NCBI GenBank assembly: GCA_964590835.1
Contig: CAZPYD010000003.1
Coordinates: forward strand, 1-53,187
Source: CAZPYD01 sp964590835
GTDB lineage: Bacteria; Patescibacteriota; Minisyncoccia; JAHISW01; Tagabacteraceae
Length of the DNA stretch: 53,187 bases
Reading direction: 5' to 3'
The notes beneath the pieces were generated by a model. The model was not told the origin of the DNA and did not search any database. It saw only the letters and a program-made list of their open reading frames with translations. The translations under genes and the position numbers were made by a program. Of this stretch, positions 7,842 to 14,848 are shown in pieces. The stretch's first letter is position 1; every line of letters starts with the position of its first letter.

Positions 7842-8278
7842 CTGTGTAACTGAAGTTTTTGAAATTCCTATTTAATATTTATATTCATTTCAAAAATTTG
7901 GACGGAGAGAATTAAATTATAATTTATTTTTCTGTTTTTTTAAAGACAACATGATCCCATTCATTGTTTCCATATCGTTCTCCCATTCTTACAGAAATTT
8001 TCATGCCTTTATCCATTAAATTCCATGTTGGGATATCTTCTGCTTTTAAATACCTAGTTACTTTTTCAATTATTATTTTATCTCCCCACGGTGTTAAATA
8101 CATATCACCAACTTTATATATGTCGAGCTGATTACAACTACGAACACTAGAACATGAACCATGCTTTAATTGTTTTTCAATATCTTTCCACTCACGTTCA
8201 GGAAAAGGCATGATTTGATATTTAGACATAATAGAAGAAAAATAAATTATAATTTAATTCTCGTAGTCAGTTACACAG
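7842..8278. repeat. Palindrome arms split by the 7924 gene
   Basis: CTGTGTAACTGA (7842-7853) and TCAGTTACACAG (8267-8278) are perfect complements. Their outer contexts copy those of the attC-like site at 6646: CAGCTAAC plus GTTC on the left and T plus GTTATATG on the right. Inside lies a second perfect 27-bp inverted repeat (7907-7933 and 8236-8262, core AATTAAATTATAATTT) that flanks the small gene and overlaps its stop codon. An attC-like element therefore seems to carry a gene in its loop. Confidence 0.65.
7924..8229 (-). CDS. Small ASCH/PUA-like protein in a cassette
   Basis: The protein has 101 residues and no membrane segment. The middle part KVGDMYLTPWGDKIIIEKV resembles the barrel core of ASCH/PUA-like RNA-binding folds, where a KxGD turn leads to strands and a KV.R. 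segment. The end contains GERYGNNEWDHVVF. Three cysteines lie close together (residues 26-32, CSSVRSC region). The family assignment is tentative because no catalytic motif can be pinned down. It is the first gene next to the recombinase, in the opposite direction, within nested inverted repeats. Confidence 0.5.
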   Translation of the reverse strand: MSKYQIMPFPEREWKDIEKQLKHGSCSSVRSCNQLDIYKVGDMYLTPWGDKIIIEKVTRYLKAEDIPTWNLMDKGMKISVRMGERYGNNEWDHVVFKKTEK

Positions 8279-8279
8279 T

Positions 8280-8323
8280 GTTATATGAAGTATCGTAACG
8301 GATGTGCAGATATTTCATATAAC
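8280..8323. repeat. Hairpin next to the recombinase gene
   Basis: GTTATATGAA (8280-8289) and TTCATATAAC (8314-8323) are perfect complements around a 24-base interior that contains CGTAACGG. It touches the split palindrome's right end and lies between the cassettes and the recombinase promoter region, where an attI site would be expected. Confidence 0.5.
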
Positions 8324-8368
8324 TCGTTTTTATACTGATTTTTTATTTTTTAATATATAAAAATTGTA

Positions 8369-8396
8369 TGTTATGCAAACTTATGATATGTTAAAT
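8369..8396 (+). other. dif/attI-like half-site upstream of the recombinase
   Basis: The right half ATATGTTAAAT (8386-8396) matches the XerD-binding arm of bacterial dif (TTATGTTAAAT) at 10 of 11 positions. The left half, TGTTATGCAAA, is a poor match. It lies 44 bases before the recombinase start codon, so it could be the recombinase's own recombination site. In an AT-rich genome a chance match is possible. Confidence 0.3.
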
Positions 8397-8439
8397 CTAC
8401 AAACAACCTTACTTAAAATATATCATTTGTTACCAAACC

Positions 8440-9261
8440 ATGCAATCAACTCTAGAAAAAACCAAAAATATACTAAGATTAAGAAACTATAGTTCTAAAA
8501 CAATAGGTGCTTATCTTTTTTACATAAAAGAATATCTAAATTTTGCTAAAACGAAAAAAATTAAAGAAAAAAATAAAGCAATTGAAACCTTTCTTTTAAA
8601 AAAACAAGCTGCGGGCAAATCACCGCAAACAATAAACCTAACTCTTAACGCAATAAAATTTTTATACCGCGAAACTCTCAACTCCCCTACTAAAATTAAT
8701 TTTAAGTGCGCAAAAAGAAGCAAAAAACTACCTATTGTTTTATCAAGAAAAGAAATAGAAAAAATTATTACTTCTATTCAAAATTCAAAACACAAGCTTG
8801 CATTATCATTGGGTTATGCTGCCGGACTACGTGTCAGTGAAATTACAAATTTAAAAGTAAGCGATATTGATCTGGAAGAAAAAACAATCCATATCAAAAA
8901 TGCAAAGGGTAAAAAAGATAGAATAACCATTTTCCCTGAAAAACTTAAAACCGATATTCAAAACTTAATAGCAGGCAAAAATAATAATGACATTTTATTT
9001 GAGAGTAACCGTGGTGGCAGACTAACTACCACAACTCTGCAAAAAGTTTTTCGCAATACAATTAAAAATGCAAAAATTAAAAAAAATGCTACTTTTCACT
9101 CTTTAAGACATAGTTTTGCCACTCATTTACTTGAAAACGGCGTTGATGTAAGATATGTGCAAGAGCTACTGGGCCATCAAAACATAAGAACAACTCAGAT
9201 TTATACGCAAGTAACCAACCCAAACTTAAAAAAAATAAAAAGCCCATTAGATGATTTATAA
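8440..9261 (+). CDS. Tyrosine recombinase, IntI/XerA-like
   Basis: The 273-residue protein has an N-terminal SAM-like core-binding domain (residues 1-85) and a catalytic domain with the full set: Arg131 in GLRVSEI, Lys in NAKGKKDR (about 156-158), His220 and Arg223 in HSLRHSF, His246 in LLGHQ and the nucleophile Tyr255. It ends KKIKSPLDDL, resembling the SPLD ending of integron integrases. The extra helix typical of IntI between the second Lys and HxxR is not evident, so a XerA/XerD-like protein is equally possible. It faces away from the attC-like palindromes and cassette genes, the classic integron layout. The def start codon lies two bases after its stop. Confidence 0.85.
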   Translation: MQSTLEKTKNILRLRNYSSKTIGAYLFYIKEYLNFAKTKKIKEKNKAIETFLLKKQAAGKSPQTINLTLNAIKFLYRETLNSPTKINFKCAKRSKKLPIVLSRKEIEKIITSIQNSKHKLALSLGYAAGLRVSEITNLKVSDIDLEEKTIHIKNAKGKKDRITIFPEKLKTDIQNLIAGKNNNDILFESNRGGRLTTTTLQKVFRNTIKNAKIKKNATFHSLRHSFATHLLENGVDVRYVQELLGHQNIRTTQIYTQVTNPNLKKIKSPLDDL

Positions 9262-9263
9262 CC

Positions 9264-9779
9264 ATGAAAAACAATAAAATAAAAATTTATCAGCGAGATG
9301 AAGACGATGAAGTTTTGAGAGAAAAATCAAAGGAAATCCCTGTTGATGAAATCACGTCTAAGAAATTCCAAAACATCATTAAAAAGATGGAACAAGTCAT
9401 TGCAGAAATTGACGAGGCTTTGGCTGTGGCTGCCCCACAAATTGGTGAAAACTGGCGCATAACTGTAATATCTGAATGGGCGCTAAACCCTGCAAGCAAC
9501 AAAAAAGAAGAAGAATTCAAAAACATGGTTTTCATAAATCCTAAAATTTTAAAAACCTCCAAAGACAAAAAGTTTTATCCTGAAGGCTGCCTTAGCGCTC
9601 CCGATATGTTTGGCGAAGTGGAAAGAGCTGAAAAAATAAAAGTAGAAGCTTATAACGAAAAAGGTGAAAAATTTACTCGCGGTGCCTCTGGCCTGCTAGC
9701 ACAAACCATCCAACATGAAATAGACCACATGGACGGCATACTCTTTGTAGATAAAGCAAAAAACCTATCAAAAAATTAA
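9264..9779 (+). CDS. def: Peptide deformylase
   Basis: Peptide deformylase removes the formyl group from new proteins. All three motifs are present in the 171 residues: LAVAAPQ at 53-59 (usual GxGxAAxQ, with the first Gly replaced by Ala), EGCLS at 107-111 with the metal-binding Cys, and HEIDH at 151-155 with two His ligands and the catalytic Glu. An insertion NPASNKKEEEF lies before the middle motif. The gene starts two bases after the recombinase stop, so they form one transcript. fmt lies 0.9 kb further on, so both formyl-cycle genes are together. Confidence 0.95.
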   Translation: MKNNKIKIYQRDEDDEVLREKSKEIPVDEITSKKFQNIIKKMEQVIAEIDEALAVAAPQIGENWRITVISEWALNPASNKKEEEFKNMVFINPKILKTSKDKKFYPEGCLSAPDMFGEVERAEKIKVEAYNEKGEKFTRGASGLLAQTIQHEIDHMDGILFVDKAKNLSKN

Positions 9780-9814
9780 TTACGTAATTAATTACGTAAT
9801 TAATTACGTAATTA
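9775..9814. repeat. Tandem self-complementary 12-mer
   Basis: ATTAATTACGTA is repeated three times with a partial fourth copy, starting at the end of def. The unit is itself palindromic (TAATTACGTAATTA), so the stretch can fold in many registers. It may act as a weak terminator or simply reflect slippage. Confidence 0.6.
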
Positions 9815-9849
9815 AAATATTTACCAAAAATAATAATTTCTATTAAAAA

Positions 9850-9897
9850 TCAAACAGTACCTATCAGTGGCGATCGCCACTGATAGGTACTGTTTGA
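9850..9897. terminator. Perfect 48-bp palindrome between convergent genes
   Basis: The sequence is a perfect palindrome with no loop, centred between 9873 and 9874 (half-site contains ACCTATCAGTGGCGA). It lies between def and the PaaX/Cas2-like gene, which converge here, so it could terminate transcription both ways. A related but imperfect copy lies at 10490-10527 on the other side of the same gene, so it may also be an operator or element end. Confidence 0.55.
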
Positions 9898-9900
9898 ATA

Positions 9901-10458
9901 TTACAAACTAAATTTCTTTTTTAAAAAATCTTCGTTATCTATCTCTTTAACTAAAAAATAATTTACAAATCTTCTCACCTTTAAGCTTTCGCAAATAAAA
10001 TCTATTTCATCTCTACACTCATAAGGGGCAATATAGGCGCTCTTTTGTAATGCATGGAAACCCATATCCTGCAACTTAAAAGTTACGGCATCTCTAGCTC
10101 TTTTATGAACTTCGGGGATATCAAAAATAACAAGACGCCATAGTTTATCCCACTTTTTAGGAATAGAAATTTTTAAATCAATAAAGTTGTATTTTAAAAC
10201 TCGCTTTTTGCCTTTTTCGGTTATTTTTATAATTTCATTTCCATTTTTGTCATAAGAAATCTTAACTAATTTTTGTTTTTCCAAATTGTTAAGAGACCGT
10301 TTTAAACGACGCTTATCTTTTGCATCTTGTGTTTCAAACAATTTGGCCACCTGAGCAAAGTTGGGCGCAACAAAACAAACAGCAATAAAACCACCCAAAG
10401 CTATTCCTTTTAGAATATCTTTTGCGAGTTCACCTTTTGAATATTTATCTTTCATCAT
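9901..10458 (-). CDS. PaaX/Cas2-like winged-helix protein
   Basis: The 185-residue protein has a short hydrophobic N-terminal stretch (ILKGIALGGFIAVCFVA), a winged-helix region (about 45-90, RRLKRSLNNLEKQKLVKI with a KITEKGKKRVL wing) and a C-terminal ferredoxin-like domain beginning WRLVIFDIPE, the signature shared by PaaX central domains and Cas2. KSAYIAPYECRDEIDFI fits the PaaX type. Such proteins are common in CPR genomes and usually stand far from CRISPR loci. No cas1 or array is present, so a regulatory role is more likely than spacer acquisition. The gene is flanked by two related palindromes. Confidence 0.7.
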   Translation of the reverse strand: MMKDKYSKGELAKDILKGIALGGFIAVCFVAPNFAQVAKLFETQDAKDKRRLKRSLNNLEKQKLVKISYDKNGNEIIKITEKGKKRVLKYNFIDLKISIPKKWDKLWRLVIFDIPEVHKRARDAVTFKLQDMGFHALQKSAYIAPYECRDEIDFICESLKVRRFVNYFLVKEIDNEDFLKKKFSL

Positions 10459-10489
10459 TAAACAAATGATAACATGAACAAAATATAAA

Positions 10490-10527
10490 TGTTACCTATT
10501 TGTGGCGATAGCGTGGAATAGGTAACA
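10490..10527. promoter_or_regulatory. Imperfect palindrome upstream of the PaaX/Cas2-like gene
   Basis: GTTACCTATT (10491-10500) pairs with AATAGGTAAC (10517-10526). The interior TGTGGCGATAGCGTGG resembles the core of the 9850-9897 palindrome (CAGTGGCGATCGCCACTG). It lies about 30 bases before the gene's start, a plausible position for an operator. Confidence 0.45.
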
Positions 10528-10646
10528 ATTTACTTTATTAAATAGTTATACTATTCTACAAATATATACCGATTTACAAATATAAACCAATCTATAGATA
10601 TATAGTTATACTATCTAATAAATTTACACTATCCTACAAATCAAAC

Positions 10647-11573
10647 ATGACTAAAAACAATAAAAAACCTAAAATAGTTTTCTTTGGAACGCCAATGTTT
10701 TCGGTAAAGATTCTAGAAGCGATGAAAAAGGCAAACTTAATGCCAGCACTTGTTATTACTGCACCAGATAAACCAAAAGGAAGAAAAATGGAGCTGACCC
10801 CCTCCCCTGTTAAAAAATGGGCAGGAAAAAATAAAATTCCAATTCAATACGATTATTCTAATTTAGAAAATTTTGACGCAGATTTATTTGTGGTCGCCTC
10901 CTTTGGTAGGATTCTGCCCAAAGAAATATTGGAACTTCCTAAACACAAAACAATCAATGTTCACCCTTCTCTTTTACCAAAATTACGAGGCGCCTCCCCT
11001 ATTCAATCAGCAATTCTTTTTGGTGAAAAAGAAACTGGCACAACTATTATGCTAATGAATGAAAAAATGGACGAAGGACCAATCTTAAAAATGTCAAAAC
11101 TCAAACCTTGCCTACCGGCAGATAGGTGTCAAATGTCAAAAATTTCTTTTCTTGAATTAGAAAAGAAATTAGCAGAATTGAGTGGTAAATTATTAGTAGA
11201 AACTATCCCAAAATGGTTAACAGGCAAAATTAAACCCATTCCGCAAGACCACAACAAAGCAACCTACACTAAGCTTTTTACCAAAAAAGATGGGGAGATA
11301 GACTGGAGCAAATCAGACAAAGAAATTGAAAGACAAATTCGAGCTCTTACTCCGTGGCCCGGTACCTATACTTTTTGGAATAACAAAAGAATAATCATAA
11401 CCAAAGCCTCCTTAGACAAGAATGACCTGCCTGTAGGCAAGGCAGGCGCACTCATAATCGAACGCGTCAAACCTGAAGGTAAAAACGAAATGGATTTTAA
11501 AACCTTTCTCAAAAACAATCCTGGTTTTTCAGAGTATATCCAAAAACATGCTCTGTTAAAAAAGCTCAAATAA
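10647..11573 (+). CDS. fmt: Methionyl-tRNA formyltransferase
   Basis: Fmt formylates initiator Met-tRNA using 10-formyl-THF. The 308-residue protein has the N-terminal Rossmann-like start (KIVFFGTPMFSVKIL), the active-site loop INVHPSLLPKLRGASP with the catalytic Asn-His pair, and the C-terminal OB-fold domain with ALTPWPGTYTFW. Two parts look inserted compared with the family: residues around KPCLPADRCQ and around KNDLPVGKAG. Both are encoded by copies of a short GC-rich palindrome (11107-11128 and 11426-11446). The frame is kept through both, so the enzyme is probably functional. The 3' end overlaps the convergent Cys-repeat gene by 18 bases. Confidence 0.93.
   Translation: MTKNNKKPKIVFFGTPMFSVKILEAMKKANLMPALVITAPDKPKGRKMELTPSPVKKWAGKNKIPIQYDYSNLENFDADLFVVASFGRILPKEILELPKHKTINVHPSLLPKLRGASPIQSAILFGEKETGTTIMLMNEKMDEGPILKMSKLKPCLPADRCQMSKISFLELEKKLAELSGKLLVETIPKWLTGKIKPIPQDHNKATYTKLFTKKDGEIDWSKSDKEIERQIRALTPWPGTYTFWNNKRIIITKASLDKNDLPVGKAGALIIERVKPEGKNEMDFKTFLKNNPGFSEYIQKHALLKKLK
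11107..11128. repeat. Palindromic element inserted in fmt, copy 1
   Basis: CTTGCCTACCGGCAGATAGG is a partly self-complementary element translated as CLPADRC. It belongs to the CCTGCC/GGCAGG family also seen at 11426, 35125 and 48086. Confidence 0.6.
11426..11446. repeat. Palindromic element inserted in fmt, copy 2
   Basis: The element starts CCTGCCTGTAGGC and ends GGCAGG. It is translated in frame as LPVGKAG within the C-terminal domain of Fmt. It is the same family as the 11107 copy. Confidence 0.6.
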
Positions 11574-13547
11574 AGACATAAAGACAGCTCCTGCAAAATC
11601 TAAAACAGAAGTAGGTTCGTTTGTTTTTGGTTCATATAGCGTTGGTTCTTCTCTTGGTGTTGGCTCCATAAAATAATCAGGGTTTTCACTTCTTGGTTTA
11701 CAACCAAAGATAGGACAACCCTTTTCATCAACATTAGTTTTTATAAATTCTTGCGAACCACCCGGACAAAAATCTGTGCCTGGGATATCACACAAAATTT
11801 CTCTAGTGACAGGCGGGAGTGGCATAATCGGCATTGGAATTGGCTCTATACCTATTTGTTGCTCGTTAGCACATCTTTTATGCTCATAATCATCAACTTT
11901 TCCATCGTTATTGTAATCACATTTATTCTCAAATCGATCTATTGATGAAGTTGGATTGTCTACTGGATAAACAATAGATTCTGGATTCCATTTTGATGGT
12001 GAAGTAGTCGGCCCTTCATGCCATTGTTCGCGATATGTTTCTCGATATCGCATTTCTTGTTCTTCGTATTCTTTTTTAAATCCATCTTCATACTCTGTTC
12101 TATATTGCTCCTCAAATTCATCCCCATGCTCTCTAAAAGACTTATAATCATCAATAAATGGCTTAAATCCTTCATCTTGGTAATGACCAGAAGAATCTGA
12201 TGGCATCATATGAGTCGGTAGATCTCTATACTCAAAATCTTCTCCTCGACTACGTTCGGGATAATCTAGCATCTCATCCATCATAAACTCAAACTGTCTA
12301 AAATCCTCCATTCTTCTTTCAATATCTTCTTCATGTCTAAAGCCTTTATCTGCTCCAAACTTCATACACTCTTCAAAATGATTTGGTTGACTACAATAAG
12401 AATCACATTCTCTTGGACCCATACAACCACCAGGACCAGTCATATCTCCACCCTCTAGCTTCCTTATAATTTCCATTTCTCTTTCCATTCTCTCTATTTC
12501 TTCGGGTGGCATCAAACCATGTTTTTTACCAAAATTAAAACATTCTTCTCCGTGTTCGGGATTGTTGCAATAAGCATCACATTCTTCCCTACCACGACAA
12601 CCACCAGGTCCCCCCATCTTATCAATCTCCATCATCTTTTTCATCATCTCTATTTCTTCTGGCGGGAAAAGATCGTTTTCAATAGCAAACTGCATACACT
12701 CTTCTTGGTGTTCTAATTGGCTACAATAATCATCGCACTCAAAATGTCCGTGACAACCACCAGGTCCACCTACTTCCATTATCTTCTTAAACTTTTCTTG
12801 CTCATGCTCTGAAATTAAACCGTGTTCTATTGCATAACTAAAGCATACTTCTTCATTTTTAGGTTGTTCACAGAAATTTTCACACTCATCCATTGCACTA
12901 CAACCACCTGGTCCGCCCATTTTTTCTATAAGCCTTTCCGCTTTGTCTTCGTCAATCTGTGGACCACCAGGCCCTTCAGGTCCTCTTGGTTCAAATTCAT
13001 GCCTCTCTCTCCTTATTCGCTCTCCTTCTATTAGAAAATCTGCCTCTTCTTGAGTTAATCTCCCTTCATCTACTGAAAATTGTATACAAGTTTCCGTATT
13101 ATCCGGATTAGAACAAAAAGTATCACACTCTTCATGATTGCCACATCCGCCAGGTCCAGTCTTTTGTGACCACTCTCTTATTTTATTCGCCTCTTCTTGA
13201 GTCATAAATCCATCTTTTACAGCAAAATCTAAACATTCATCCATATGCTCCGGGCCATCACAATAATCATCACATTCTTCTCGATTACTACATCCGCCTG
13301 GGCCACCCTCTTCAGGAATCGCGGGGGTTGATTTCTCTTCTTTTACCAAACCTTTTGATTTTGCCCAATCAAAACAAATTTCGTGATTTGTAGAGTCATC
13401 ACAAAAAACTTTACATTCTTCCATAGAACCACAATTCCCTAACTCTGAAATTGGGAATTGTATATCAAAGAGATTAATTTGAGCAACAGCAACAGAAGCA
13501 ACAAAAAATATTCCTAGAATTAAATATGTTTTTAAAATATTTTTCAT
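11556..13547 (-). CDS. Secreted seven-fold Cys-repeat protein
   Basis: The 663-residue protein begins with a signal peptide (basic MKNILK, hydrophobic core, VAVAQ cleavage region). Seven repeats of about 45-75 residues follow, each GPGGC, x5, C, x3, C, x8, C, then an aromatic/FA segment and a Glu-rich helix; each repeat thus has four Cys. Between repeats 3 and 4 lies a Pro/Gly linker, and after the last repeat an acidic, aromatic-rich stretch. The C-terminal part has an EF-hand-like DYNNDGKVDDYEH and another Cys cluster. PERSRG at about residue 430 comes from a GC-rich insert near 12244. I do not know the family. It is probably an extracellular disulfide- or metal-bound protein. The small membrane gene 14 bases upstream is likely co-transcribed. 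Confidence 0.7.
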   Translation of the reverse strand: MKNILKTYLILGIFFVASVAVAQINLFDIQFPISELGNCGSMEECKVFCDDSTNHEICFDWAKSKGLVKEEKSTPAIPEEGGPGGCSNREECDDYCDGPEHMDECLDFAVKDGFMTQEEANKIREWSQKTGPGGCGNHEECDTFCSNPDNTETCIQFSVDEGRLTQEEADFLIEGERIRRERHEFEPRGPEGPGGPQIDEDKAERLIEKMGGPGGCSAMDECENFCEQPKNEEVCFSYAIEHGLISEHEQEKFKKIMEVGGPGGCHGHFECDDYCSQLEHQEECMQFAIENDLFPPEEIEMMKKMMEIDKMGGPGGCRGREECDAYCNNPEHGEECFNFGKKHGLMPPEEIERMEREMEIIRKLEGGDMTGPGGCMGPRECDSYCSQPNHFEECMKFGADKGFRHEEDIERRMEDFRQFEFMMDEMLDYPERSRGEDFEYRDLPTHMMPSDSSGHYQDEGFKPFIDDYKSFREHGDEFEEQYRTEYEDGFKKEYEEQEMRYRETYREQWHEGPTTSPSKWNPESIVYPVDNPTSSIDRFENKCDYNNDGKVDDYEHKRCANEQQIGIEPIPMPIMPLPPVTREILCDIPGTDFCPGGSQEFIKTNVDEKGCPIFGCKPRSENPDYFMEPTPREEPTLYEPKTNEPTSVLDFAGAVFMSLFELF

Positions 13548-13561
13548 AATTTTAGTTAATC

Positions 13562-13840
13562 TTATTTAAACGGATTAGTATAACCTGTCTCAAAAGTATC
13601 AACAGATTCTTGTTTGAAAGGATTTACGGCTTGCTCATCCTCAGAAAAAGGATTAGCTGCCTTTTGAACTTCTTCAAGGGCTTTTGCCGCTTCCTCTCCT
13701 CTTGCTGCTTCTTGTTCTGCCAATAATATTTTTTGTCCTTTATCTTTTCCTATTTCAAGACCATAAAAATAGCCAACAGCTAAACCTACAACCAAGGCAA
13801 CTATTGGCAAAAAAATTAGAGAACCTTTTTGTGAATCCAT
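13562..13840 (-). CDS. Small membrane-anchored protein with NPF repeats
   Basis: The 92-residue protein has one hydrophobic helix (residues 8-27, with Gly spaced as in LVVGLAVGYFYGLEIG), a Glu/Ala-rich helical stretch (about 33-60) and a tail with three NPF motifs. The tail faces outside or inside depending on topology, which cannot be decided here. It lies 14 bases before the Cys-repeat gene, so the pair probably forms an envelope unit. The family is unknown. Confidence 0.6.
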   Translation of the reverse strand: MDSQKGSLIFLPIVALVVGLAVGYFYGLEIGKDKGQKILLAEQEAARGEEAAKALEEVQKAANPFSEDEQAVNPFKQESVDTFETGYTNPFK

Positions 13841-13923
13841 AGATTTTATTAAAATAAACTATAATAACTTAATTATAGCCTATTTTAGTTTAAAAAATAA
13901 AAAATTATCCACAAATTTAGTAA

Positions 13924-14370
13924 CTACCTTCCTAAAATATTTAAATTATGTTCAATAGCAAATTCAGTCAACACCCCCTGTGATACAGCAATTCTCACAA
14001 CTTCATCCATAACAATTATCACAAAAGGAACCAAGGCTAAAATAATGAGTGTCCCCAAAACTTTATCCGCCCTTTTCCAATCTTTTTTCCAAATTTCATA
14101 CAAAAGAAGAACAGAATACAGACTAATAGAAAAAGGGACAATTAAACTTATCAAGAAAATAACACCCCAAAAAAGATAAGAAAGACCAAGTAATACACCG
14201 GAATTTACTATTGTATAAAAAATAAATTTAAGCGCCAACCAAATATTACCAACATAAAAAACTGCAAAATATAAAAAGAAAAGCAAATAAAAAATTGCCA
14301 AAAATGATTGCCAAATTGGACTTGGTGTAAAATAAAACTTAAAAACTTTCTTTAAATAATTTTTTTTCAT
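13924..14370 (-). CDS. Four-helix membrane protein of unknown function
   Basis: The 148-residue protein has about four hydrophobic helices: residues 20-45, 48-70, 70-95 and 105-125. Its start MKKNYLKKVFKFYF is strongly basic and aromatic. The C-terminal 20 residues are soluble. No family is recognised. It lies 11 bases after the PEBP gene in the same direction and may share its transcript. Confidence 0.55.
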   Translation of the reverse strand: MKKNYLKKVFKFYFTPSPIWQSFLAIFYLLFFLYFAVFYVGNIWLALKFIFYTIVNSGVLLGLSYLFWGVIFLISLIVPFSISLYSVLLLYEIWKKDWKRADKVLGTLIILALVPFVIIVMDEVVRIAVSQGVLTEFAIEHNLNILGR

Positions 14371-14381
14371 ATTTAAAATAT

Positions 14382-14828
14382 TTATCTACTAAAAAGACCT
14401 GTTAAAATTGCTTCATCCAATATGTGCCCTTCTATTTCTTTTTCTATTTTTTCTTTCTCTATATCACCAGAAATATCCAGTATCCTATCTAAAGCATATA
14501 ATTTAAACATATAACGATGCTTATCAGCTCCTTCCGGCGGACAACACCCCCCATAATTTTTATTTCCAAAACCATTAATTCCTTGGCTTGCGCCGTCAGG
14601 TACACTCCCTTCTTTTATTTCTCTTGTCTCCGCAGAAATATTCCACAAAATCCAATGATCAAAAGTCCCACCGGCAGTGGCATCCGGATCATCTATAAAC
14701 AAAACAAAACTTTTTACCCCTTCTAAAACATCGTCAATAACCAAAGGTGGATTAATATTTTCACCTTCACAGGTATATTTTGAAGGAATATCTCCATTAT
14801 GTTCAAAAGCAATACTTGTTAATTTCAT
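14382..14828 (-). CDS. PEBP family (YbhB/YbcL-like) protein
   Basis: The protein (about 148 residues) belongs to the phosphatidylethanolamine-binding / Raf kinase inhibitor-like family. The start MKLTSIAFEHNGDIPSKYTC matches bacterial YbhB/YbcL proteins, followed by GENINPPL, the DPDA motif with FDHWILWNI of the ligand pocket, and the YGGCCPPEG.HRYMFKLYALD loop. The frame has an upstream ATG two codons earlier, but the third codon fits the family start. The bacterial function is unclear. The gene sits between uppP and the 13924 membrane gene. Confidence 0.9.
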   Translation of the reverse strand: MKLTSIAFEHNGDIPSKYTCEGENINPPLVIDDVLEGVKSFVLFIDDPDATAGGTFDHWILWNISAETREIKEGSVPDGASQGINGFGNKNYGGCCPPEGADKHRYMFKLYALDRILDISGDIEKEKIEKEIEGHILDEAILTGLFSR

Positions 14829-14848
14829 AATCAAATTTTATCAAACCA

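Noticed and set aside
9901..10458. Cas2-like gene as sign of a CRISPR locus
   Set aside because: No cas1, no other cas gene and no regularly spaced repeats in the window; the protein has a PaaX-type layout.
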